Positions 27,105 through 35,510 of a stretch of 36,362 nucleotides of DNA are shown in pieces. The stretch is taken from assembly GCA_024276745.1 (NCBI GenBank), contig JAJRWN010000056.1, positions 1 through 36,362 of the forward strand, given 5' to 3'. The translations under genes and the position numbers were made by a program. The stretch's first letter is position 1, and each line of letters opens with the position of its first letter. This stretch comes from Bacteroidota bacterium. GTDB taxonomy: Bacteria; Bacteroidota; Bacteroidia; Chitinophagales; S012-47. The notes beneath the pieces are model-generated. The model had not been told where the DNA came from and made no database searches. It worked only from the letters and a program-made list of their open reading frames with translations.

Positions 27105-28470
27105 GCTGTTTTTTCCACTGTTGATTAAAAGAAGTGTTGGGAAATATGATTGCATCCCGGTCTTTTCCCCAGGATTTTGCAAATATTTTTTTAAACATAT
27201 AGTTTTTCATTTTCCCTGATGCCATATTCATCAAGCTACGCTTAAGCATGGCTTTGCGCCACCATTTCCATACCCGCTTTTCCATACTGCCGGCATACCC
27301 ATCATTGTTCAACAAATTTCGATTATACAAAAGTAAATTATGCAGATCGATTTTTACGGGACATGTTTCGGTACAAGCACCACAAAGACTTGAGGCAAAA
27401 CTAAGATGACCGGCTTTTTCTTTGCCGGCAAAATGTGGTGAAATTACCGAACCGATGGGTCCGCTATAGGTTTGCCCGTAAGTATGGCCGCCTATGGTTT
27501 TATAAACCGGACATACGTTAAGGCATGCGCCACAACGAATACAATGCATCACTTGACGCAATTGAACATCGGCCAATATATCCGAGCGGCCATTATCCAT
27601 TAATATCACATACATCTCTTCGGGACCACCGGCTTCGCTGTCTTTGGCAGGCCCGGTAAAGAGGGTATTGTAAACCGTAAGTTTTTGCCCGGTACCATAG
27701 GTAGCCAGCAAAGGCCAAAACAAAGCCAAATCATGGATTGAAGGCAATACCCGTTCTATTCCTGCAAGAGCAATATGAACTTTTGGAAAGGTAGTGCTAA
27801 GCCTTGCATTTCCTTCATTCTCGGTAATAGCAATACCCCCTACATCGGCAACTATGAAGTTTGCTCCCGTTATACCAATATCTGCCCGTATATATTTTTC
27901 GCGAAGAGCTTCACGGGCAGCCATGGTAAGTTGCTCCGGGGTATTGTCTTCGGGAGTACCTAATTTCTCGTGAAAAAGTTGGGCAACATCTTCTTTCGAT
28001 TTATGCATGGCCGGAGTTACAATATGATATGGTTTTTCACCGGCAAGCTGTACAATAAACTCCCCTAAATCAGTCTCCGACACTTCAATGCCTTTTGCCT
28101 CAAGGGCATCGTTTAATTCAATTTCTTCGGTGGCCATACTTTTTGATTTTACCACCGTTCTACCATTGTGTTTTTCTATGATTCCTAATATTAGATTGCG
28201 TGCCTCTTCCGCATCTTTTGCCCAAAGTATTTGCCCTCCATTACGCAAAAAATTACGCTCAAATTCCATCAGATAATTATCCAGCGATTCGATGGTTTTC
28301 CATTTTACGGCATGTGCTTTCCTTCTGGCAAGTTCAAGATCGGTATATTGTTTCTTCCCCTCTTCAACACCAGCCAAATACTTTGAGATATTAAACCTAA
28401 GCTTATTACGATGAGTAATATCGGCCGCTTTTAAACTTGATTTTTCTAAAAATTCTTCTTTAGGATTCAT
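27088..28470 (-). CDS. lutB: LutB-like iron-sulfur lactate utilization protein (LUD domain plus 4Fe-4S)
   Basis: SMATEEIELNDALEAKGIEVSETDLGEFIVQLAGEKPYHIVTPAMHKS, CIRCGACLNVCPVYKTIGGHTYG, CGACTETCPVKIDLHNLLL. Confidence 0.9.
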   Translation of the reverse strand: MNPKEEFLEKSSLKAADITHRNKLRFNISKYLAGVEEGKKQYTDLELARRKAHAVKWKTIESLDNYLMEFERNFLRNGGQILWAKDAEEARNLILGIIEKHNGRTVVKSKSMATEEIELNDALEAKGIEVSETDLGEFIVQLAGEKPYHIVTPAMHKSKEDVAQLFHEKLGTPEDNTPEQLTMAAREALREKYIRADIGITGANFIVADVGGIAITENEGNARLSTTFPKVHIALAGIERVLPSIHDLALFWPLLATYGTGQKLTVYNTLFTGPAKDSEAGGPEEMYVILMDNGRSDILADVQLRQVMHCIRCGACLNVCPVYKTIGGHTYGQTYSGPIGSVISPHFAGKEKAGHLSFASSLCGACTETCPVKIDLHNLLLYNRNLLNNDGYAGSMEKRVWKWWRKAMLKRSLMNMASGKMKNYMFKKIFAKSWGKDRDAIIFPNTSFNQQWKKQHGKAS

Positions 28471-28590
28471 GGAAGCATTTAAGGATGTAAAGTTATAAAT
28501 TGTATCTTGTAAGCGGTAAGTATCCGGCTACTCATTAATGCATATTTTTATGGCCTATAGTAATTGTTTATTTTTATTTTCTTTTTTTCT

Positions 28591-28698
28591 ATGAATTACA
28601 GTTGGAACAAACGAACCTTTATCCTCAGTAAAATCAGTCTGATTAGTCTTATACTCACCACTTTCCCGGCCTGTAATACCACACCCCAAAAGCAGTAA
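28591..28698 (+). other. Orphan lipoprotein signal-peptide ORF (35 codons) ending in TAA, in frame with the downstream VCBS/ASPIC ORF
   Basis: Translates to MNYSWNKRTFILSKISLISLILTTFPACNTTPQKQ*; the frame continues IKKPLFSLISAENSGIYFNN... (28591 and 28711 differ by 120 nt). Confidence 0.75.
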
Positions 28699-28710
28699 AT
28701 TAAAAAACCT

Positions 28711-31700
28711 TTGTTTTCTTTGATTAGTGCTGAAAATTCAGGTATTTATTTTAATAATACATTAAGAGAGGATACTCAAAAAAATTATTTCACTTATCAA
28801 TATATCTATAATGGTGGAGGTGTTGCTTGTGGTGATTTGAACGGTGACGGCCTGCCGGACCTGTTCTTTACCGCAAATCAAACAAAAGATCAATTATATC
28901 TGAATGACGGATCTATGCATTTTCATAATGCCAGCCAATTACTTGATCCATCAGCTGATTATGGGTGGTCAACAGGGGTTTCGCTGGCAGATGTAAACGC
29001 TGATGGTCTGCTGGATATTTATGTTTGCAAATCGGCAAAATATCCGGCTGCCAAACGTCAAAATGTACTCTACATCCAGCAAGCTGACGGACATTTTTTA
29101 AATCAGGCTTCAGACTATGGTTTAAATGATCCTGCTTATAGCACACAAGCTTCCTTTTTTGATTATGATCTGGATGGTGATTTGGATATGTATTTAATGA
29201 ATCATCCGCCTGATAATCAGGCAAGTCTTACTGATTTGGTTCAAAAAAATAATCAACGTGACCAAATGAGAAGCGATAAATTATACCGGAACAACGGAGA
29301 TCATACTTTTAGCGATGTAAGTACATCATCCGGATTGTTGCCCGATTATTATGGATATGGCTTAGGCTTGTGTACGGTTGATATAAACGGAGACGGATGG
29401 ACCGATATCTATGTAGCAAATGATTATAGTATTCCTGATTACATGTATATAAACCAAAAAAACGGAAGCTTTCTTGAAAGCTATTCAAACATGACCCAAC
29501 AAGGTTCCTTTTATGGTATGGGTTGCGATATTGCAGATTATAATAACGATAAACTACCCGATATTGTAGTAGCGGATATGCTCTGCCGTGATCACTACAG
29601 ACGATTATCACAATTAGCAGGAAAAGCCAGCAAGGATTTTACTCAATATTTAGAAGCCGGATTTCATCCTACCTATATGGCTAATAGTCTTCAATTGAAT
29701 AATGGTGACGGTACTTTCAGCGAAATAGCTGCTTTGGCCGGAATAAAAGCCACGGACTGGAGTTGGTCGGTATTATTGCAAGACCTGGATAACGATGCCT
29801 GGAAAGATCTCTTTATAAGCAATGGATATCTGCACGATGTACGGAATATTGACGTGATTAATAATCGAAAAAAAAGAGCCAATAAACAAGGTTTGTATAA
29901 AGTTCGATTGTTCGATGAACTGAATAAAATACCTTCTCATAAACTGAGCAATTTTACATTCAGAAATAATCATGACCTTACTTTTGATTGGGTAAGCGGT
30001 CAATGGGGATTAAACAAAGCTTCATTTTCTAACGGAGCTGTATTTGCTGACCTTGACCAGGATGGAGATCTTGATTTAGTCGTAAACAATCTTAATGATC
30101 CGGCCTTTGTTTACGAAAACAATAGCCGTCAAATTGGGCTAAATCATTATATTGATATCGCCTTAAGCGCAAGCGATAATCCCATATTGGTGTACAATAC
30201 AAAAATTGAAATTGAAACAGCATCAACTTTTCAAAATCAAGAATATACTCCGGTAAGAGGTTATGAATCGGCTGCTGCAATACCCTTACATTTTGGCCTT
30301 GGAGCCGATTCTTTAATCAAAAAAATGATTGTCACTTGGCCCGATGGAAAACAAAATATATTGGATAATTTACCGGCAGACCAACTCATTCGGGTCAATC
30401 ATCAAGATGCCACAGATGCTGACAAAAAAGATGAAAATGCTATTGCTTTGTTTAAAGAAATCACCCATCAGATTGGTTTTGATTTAAAAGCTACTGTCTG
30501 GAAACATCCAGATGATTATGCTTCACAAGCACTATTACCTTTCAGTGTCACCGCACAAGGGCCACAGCTTGCAAACGCTGATGTAAATGCAGACGGATTA
30601 GAGGATGTATATCTGGGCGGAGGCAAGGGAAGTGCCGGTAAATTATTTATCCAACAAAACAATGGACAATTTGTTTTATCAAAAAATAAAGTATTTGCAA
30701 AAGATAAAGATTTAGTTGACGGTCAAGCGGCTTTCCTTGATATCGACAACGATGGCGATGTTGATTTGTATGTAGCCACTTGTGCCGGCAGTAACGATTC
30801 TTCCAAAAATAATGCCCCCGACCGGCTCTATTTGAATAATGGAAAGGGAATATTTCAAAAATCATCTGCCTCAATTCCTGATATCAATACAGCAACATTT
30901 TGTGTATTGCCCATCAATGCAAACAATGATCAATACACCGATTTGTTTGTTGGCGGACAAGTGGTACCCGGACATTATCCGGAAACACCAAAATCTTATT
31001 TACTGATTAATCATGCAGGAAAATTTACAGACAGTACAGATGTTTTAGCACCGGCACTTCGCCAGGCAGGCCTCGTTAGAAGTGCTTTATTTGTCAATAT
31101 TTTGGGAGATCGAATGCCCGAATTGATCGTAGCCGGTGAATGGATGCCGATACGTGTTTTTGCTTTTAACGGGCATACTTGGATGCCAATGCATCCGGCC
31201 GGTTTGGAACATACAAACGGATGGTGGCAATCACTGGCTGCTGCAGATTTTGATCAAGATGGTGACCTTGATCTTGTTGCAGGCAATATGGGTTTAAACA
31301 ACGATTTTCATGCAAGTCCCGATCAACCCTTAGAAAATTATCTTCTAAGCAATTCGCAAAACAATAAACCATACTTATTTTTTAGCCACTACGAAAAAGG
31401 AACCCCTTATCCTATAGAACATTTCGATGTTTTAACTCAGTACTTGCCGCTTATTAAAAATAAATATCCGAATAACAATACATTTGCAAGAGCCAGTACA
31501 AACGAAATTATTTCAGGAATTCAGACAAGCGGACATTACACCATTCATCAATTGGCAAGCGTACTGTTGGAAAATCTGGGGGATAGCAGCTTCCGGGTTA
31601 AACCCTTTTCAAAAATCATTCAAAGAGCACCGGCAATGGGACTTTTGGTTGATGATTTTAATCAAGATGGAAACTACGATATTCTCGTAGCAGGAAATTT

Positions 31701-32025
31701 TAACCAAACTGCTTCCGGTAAAAGCCCATTTAACGGTTCAAGCGGTACTTATTTAAATGGAAACGGAATGGGTGATTTTTGGATTCAAATGTCTTATATT
31801 AGTGGTTTCAACACAACTGGTGCAGGAAGAAATATAATTTTAATCCATTTAAAATCAGGTGATCAGGTAATTTTGCAAAGTCAGTACAATGAAACTATAA
31901 AAGCTTGGTTAATACAAAATAATGATTCTGATGTGATTACTTTATCAACCAAAACACAATACGTCAATACTTGGGGAGACAGTCCTATAAGTACCAATGA
32001 TACCGGGTCATGGGAAGACGAATGA
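28711..32025 (+). CDS. FG-GAP/VCBS repeat plus ASPIC/UnbV domain protein (CRTAC1-like); N-terminal signal separated by an in-frame stop
   Basis: Repeated DxNxDG-type motifs (GDLNGDGLPDLFF, ADVNADGLLDIYVC, DYDLDGDLDMYL, DINGDGWTDIYVAND); UnbV-like VTWPDGKQNILDNLPADQLI. ORF-track start is TTG, not ATG. Confidence 0.85.
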   Translation: MFSLISAENSGIYFNNTLREDTQKNYFTYQYIYNGGGVACGDLNGDGLPDLFFTANQTKDQLYLNDGSMHFHNASQLLDPSADYGWSTGVSLADVNADGLLDIYVCKSAKYPAAKRQNVLYIQQADGHFLNQASDYGLNDPAYSTQASFFDYDLDGDLDMYLMNHPPDNQASLTDLVQKNNQRDQMRSDKLYRNNGDHTFSDVSTSSGLLPDYYGYGLGLCTVDINGDGWTDIYVANDYSIPDYMYINQKNGSFLESYSNMTQQGSFYGMGCDIADYNNDKLPDIVVADMLCRDHYRRLSQLAGKASKDFTQYLEAGFHPTYMANSLQLNNGDGTFSEIAALAGIKATDWSWSVLLQDLDNDAWKDLFISNGYLHDVRNIDVINNRKKRANKQGLYKVRLFDELNKIPSHKLSNFTFRNNHDLTFDWVSGQWGLNKASFSNGAVFADLDQDGDLDLVVNNLNDPAFVYENNSRQIGLNHYIDIALSASDNPILVYNTKIEIETASTFQNQEYTPVRGYESAAAIPLHFGLGADSLIKKMIVTWPDGKQNILDNLPADQLIRVNHQDATDADKKDENAIALFKEITHQIGFDLKATVWKHPDDYASQALLPFSVTAQGPQLANADVNADGLEDVYLGGGKGSAGKLFIQQNNGQFVLSKNKVFAKDKDLVDGQAAFLDIDNDGDVDLYVATCAGSNDSSKNNAPDRLYLNNGKGIFQKSSASIPDINTATFCVLPINANNDQYTDLFVGGQVVPGHYPETPKSYLLINHAGKFTDSTDVLAPALRQAGLVRSALFVNILGDRMPELIVAGEWMPIRVFAFNGHTWMPMHPAGLEHTNGWWQSLAAADFDQDGDLDLVAGNMGLNNDFHASPDQPLENYLLSNSQNNKPYLFFSHYEKGTPYPIEHFDVLTQYLPLIKNKYPNNNTFARASTNEIISGIQTSGHYTIHQLASVLLENLGDSSFRVKPFSKIIQRAPAMGLLVDDFNQDGNYDILVAGNFNQTASGKSPFNGSSGTYLNGNGMGDFWIQMSYISGFNTTGAGRNIILIHLKSGDQVILQSQYNETIKAWLIQNNDSDVITLSTKTQYVNTWGDSPISTNDTGSWEDE

Positions 32026-32042
32026 AATAAAAACCTAAAACC

Positions 32043-35000
32043 ATGAATAAAACAATCCAAAAAAATTTTGCTTTAATCTCAATTATTTTCGTGTATTCGT
32101 GCAATACCGGAGAAAAAACACCTTATGAAGGTAAAATGCTCGAATTAATGCCGCCATCGGCAAGCCATATTGATTTCATCAATCAAGTAGATGAAACCCA
32201 GGAAGCTAATTATATGACTTACGAAGGATTCTACCAGGGGGCCGGAGTTGCCACAGCTGATTTTAATAATGACGGTTTACCGGATATTTACTTTGCCGGA
32301 AATCTAAAAGAAGATAAACTGTACTTAAATAAAGGTGATATGCATTTTGAAGATATTACCGAAAGTGCAGGTATAGCCAATGACAAGGGATGGTCGGCTG
32401 GCGTCAGCGTAGCCGATGTAAACCACGATGGATGGCTCGATATTTATGTTTGCAAATTTCTTTGGAAACAAGATAGCTTAAGACATAATTTACTTTATAT
32501 CAATAATGGTGATATGACTTTTACCGAATCGGCTAAAGCATTTGGTATTGACGATGACGGATATTCGGTACAAGCCAGTTTTTTTGATTACGACCGGGAT
32601 GGTGATTTAGATTTATATGTTGTTAATCAACCACCGGATTATTATAAAGACCGGCAAGCACTAAGCGGATATGTTGATTATAAATATACCGACCGCTTGT
32701 ATGAAAATATGGGTCAAAATCATTTTGTTGATGTAACGGGGAAAGCAGGTATAAGCAATTATGCTTACGGATTAAGTGCAACGGTAGCCGATATAGATAA
32801 TGACGGCTGGCCGGATATTTATGTAGCCTGCGATTATGAAGCACCCGATTTTATGTATATCAATAATCATGACGGCACTTTCACAAATCATATCAACCAA
32901 TCACTCCGGCATATTTCCAATTACAGCATGGGGTCTGATGTAGCCGATTTTAATAATGACGGGTTTCTCGATATCTATGAAGCCGATATGGTAGCGCCTG
33001 ATAATTACCGGCTAAAAGCAAATATGAGTGGTATGAATCCACAAAAATTTTGGAATCTTGCCAATGCAGGCATGCATTATCAGTATATGTTCAATTCGCT
33101 GCAACTAAACCGGGGTAACCGGTATTTCAGCGAAATGGGTCAAATGGCCAATGTATCGGAAACCGACTGGAGCTGGACAGCCATGTTTTCGGATTTGGAT
33201 AATGACGGATTAAAAGATTTAATTGTCACCAATGGCATGAAACGGGATGTCACGAATACAGATTACCGGCACCGGATACAAGATTCTCTAAAAGTGCAAC
33301 AAGCAAGAGCACAAGCAAATGGTATTCAAAATTTTGAACCGGATTGGCTATCATTACTCACTTTGGCACCATCGGTAAAGCTGTCTGATTATCTATTCCA
33401 CAATAAAGGAGATTTAACTTTTAAAAATGTAGCCGCAGAATGGGGCTTCGACCGGCCGGGATGGGATCATGGTGTAGCACTGGCCGATTTGGATCAGGAT
33501 GGTGATTTGGATATGGTCGTCAACTCGCTAAACGATACTGCCCATATTTATCAAAATCATACCAACGATTTGAATGATAATAATTATATCAATTTCACAT
33601 TAAAAGGAAATTCCAGCAATCCTTTCTCTTATGGTGCAAGAGTTGAAATATACACACCAGACAGCAGCATGCAAGTACAAGAATTAATACCTGTACGCGG
33701 ATTTATGTCGTCAAACGAACCCATCATTCATTTTGGACTTCAACATAATCAAAAGGTCGATAAAATCATTATCAGATGGCCCAGCGGTCATACCATGGAA
33801 CTCAATAATCTGGAAGCAAACAAAACCTATGAATTGTACGAAAAAGAAGCTTCCCTTGAATATACCAGACCCAATATTACAAGCAATCCTTTATTTGCCG
33901 ATGTAAGCAGTGAAATAAAACTACATTACAAACATCAGGAAAACAATTTTGACGATTATGCCCGCGAAAGCCTTATTCCATATAAAATGTCGCAATTGGG
34001 ACCAAGCATTAGTTGTGCAGATGTAAATGGAGATTCCCTTCCAGATTTTTTTATTGGAGGTGCTCTTGGACAAAGCGGGAAAATATTTTATCAAACAACA
34101 TCAGGAAAATTTGAAAAATCAAATCAAGCAGCTTTAGAAGCAGATAAATCTTATGAAGATATCGGTTCAAGCTTTTTCGATGCCGATGGAGACGGTGATA
34201 TGGATTTATATGTATCGAGTGGAGGAAACGAATATGATATAGGTTCTACGTTTTATCGGGATCGATTATACCTCAATGACGGACAGGGACATTTTAGCAA
34301 AGCAACTAATGCCCTGCCTGATATCAGAGAAAGCAGCGGATGCGTAAAAGTTTTTGATTATGATCAGGACGGAGATCAGGATGTATTTATTGCCGGAAGA
34401 CAAAAACCCGGGCAATATCCTTTCCCGGCCAGTTCTTATATCTTACGAAATGATCAAGGTAAATTTACAAATGTCAGTCAGCAAATTGCACCTGCCTTGA
34501 AAGATATCGGCATGGTTACAGATGCAGTATGGACGGATATCAATCAAGATAATAATATCGATTTGGTATTGGTAGGAGAATGGATGCCTATTCGTATTTT
34601 AGAAAATCAGGCCGGCCGGTTTATCGACCAAACACAAGCTTATCACCTTGATCAGGAAACCGGATTCTGGAATACCATAAGCGCAGCAGATTTTGATCAA
34701 GACGGTGATATGGATTTAGTGGCCGGTAATATGGGTTTAAACCAAAAATACAAAGCCAGCGAGTCAGCTCCTTTTAGTGTTTATTGCACCGATTTTGATG
34801 AAAACGGTTCCCTCGATATCGTTTTGGGCTATGTAAACAATGGGGTTTCTTATCCTTTAAGAGGTCGCAGTTGTTCGTCAAGACAAATGCCCTATCTGAA
34901 AGACCGTTTCCCTACCTACGATACTTTTGCAAGCTCATCAATCGAAACTATTTATGGAGATAAATTAAACGATGCCCTGCACTATGATGCACATGATTTC

Positions 35001-35483
35001 GCCTCGGTTTACCTTGAAAACAAAGGCAACCGGCAGTTTGAGATTAACGCATTACCTATGATTGCTCAAATATCCACGATTTTTGATATTATTCCTTTTG
35101 ATTTTGATTTGGATGGAAATCTTGACTTAATTGTTTCGGGCAATTTATATGCACGCGAAATTGAAACCCAGAGAAACGATGGTGGCTATGGGCTTTATAT
35201 GAAAGGAGACGGGCATGGACATTTTAAAGCGGTTCCGATTGTAAAAAGCGGTTTCTTCACTCCGGGCGATGTTAAGCAATTGGCTTTGACCTATACGGCA
35301 GAAGGATTTCCTTTAATTCTGGTGGCTAAAAACAATGATTACATGCAGGCTATCGTGTGTACCAGCCGCTCGGCTGATGCCGGAACTACCACAAAATTTA
35401 AAGCCAAAGTAAAATATGCCAATACCTGGGCCGATGCACCGATAACCGATAATACCGACACAATTACCTGGAAGATTGAATAA
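32043..35483 (+). CDS. FG-GAP/VCBS repeat plus ASPIC/UnbV domain lipoprotein (CRTAC1-like)
   Basis: Signal/lipobox ISIIFVYSCNTG; ADFNNDGLPDIYFAGN, DYDRDGDLDLYVVN, DIDNDGWPDIYVACDY; UnbV-like IIRWPSGHTMELNNLEANKTYEL. Confidence 0.92.
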   Translation: MNKTIQKNFALISIIFVYSCNTGEKTPYEGKMLELMPPSASHIDFINQVDETQEANYMTYEGFYQGAGVATADFNNDGLPDIYFAGNLKEDKLYLNKGDMHFEDITESAGIANDKGWSAGVSVADVNHDGWLDIYVCKFLWKQDSLRHNLLYINNGDMTFTESAKAFGIDDDGYSVQASFFDYDRDGDLDLYVVNQPPDYYKDRQALSGYVDYKYTDRLYENMGQNHFVDVTGKAGISNYAYGLSATVADIDNDGWPDIYVACDYEAPDFMYINNHDGTFTNHINQSLRHISNYSMGSDVADFNNDGFLDIYEADMVAPDNYRLKANMSGMNPQKFWNLANAGMHYQYMFNSLQLNRGNRYFSEMGQMANVSETDWSWTAMFSDLDNDGLKDLIVTNGMKRDVTNTDYRHRIQDSLKVQQARAQANGIQNFEPDWLSLLTLAPSVKLSDYLFHNKGDLTFKNVAAEWGFDRPGWDHGVALADLDQDGDLDMVVNSLNDTAHIYQNHTNDLNDNNYINFTLKGNSSNPFSYGARVEIYTPDSSMQVQELIPVRGFMSSNEPIIHFGLQHNQKVDKIIIRWPSGHTMELNNLEANKTYELYEKEASLEYTRPNITSNPLFADVSSEIKLHYKHQENNFDDYARESLIPYKMSQLGPSISCADVNGDSLPDFFIGGALGQSGKIFYQTTSGKFEKSNQAALEADKSYEDIGSSFFDADGDGDMDLYVSSGGNEYDIGSTFYRDRLYLNDGQGHFSKATNALPDIRESSGCVKVFDYDQDGDQDVFIAGRQKPGQYPFPASSYILRNDQGKFTNVSQQIAPALKDIGMVTDAVWTDINQDNNIDLVLVGEWMPIRILENQAGRFIDQTQAYHLDQETGFWNTISAADFDQDGDMDLVAGNMGLNQKYKASESAPFSVYCTDFDENGSLDIVLGYVNNGVSYPLRGRSCSSRQMPYLKDRFPTYDTFASSSIETIYGDKLNDALHYDAHDFASVYLENKGNRQFEINALPMIAQISTIFDIIPFDFDLDGNLDLIVSGNLYAREIETQRNDGGYGLYMKGDGHGHFKAVPIVKSGFFTPGDVKQLALTYTAEGFPLILVAKNNDYMQAIVCTSRSADAGTTTKFKAKVKYANTWADAPITDNTDTITWKIE

Positions 35484-35510
35484 GTCAGCGCCTATTCTTA
35501 TTTTAGGTCC

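Noticed and set aside
28571-28590. T-rich tract before the VCBS leader ATG as a terminator or slippage element
   Set aside because: No stem precedes it; AT-rich leaders are ordinary in this group.
28591-32025. TAA reassigned to a sense codon in this organism
   Set aside because: Many intact genes here end in TAA exactly where the family ends (e.g. mutL, recR, bcp), so TAA works as a stop; the two interruptions need local explanations.
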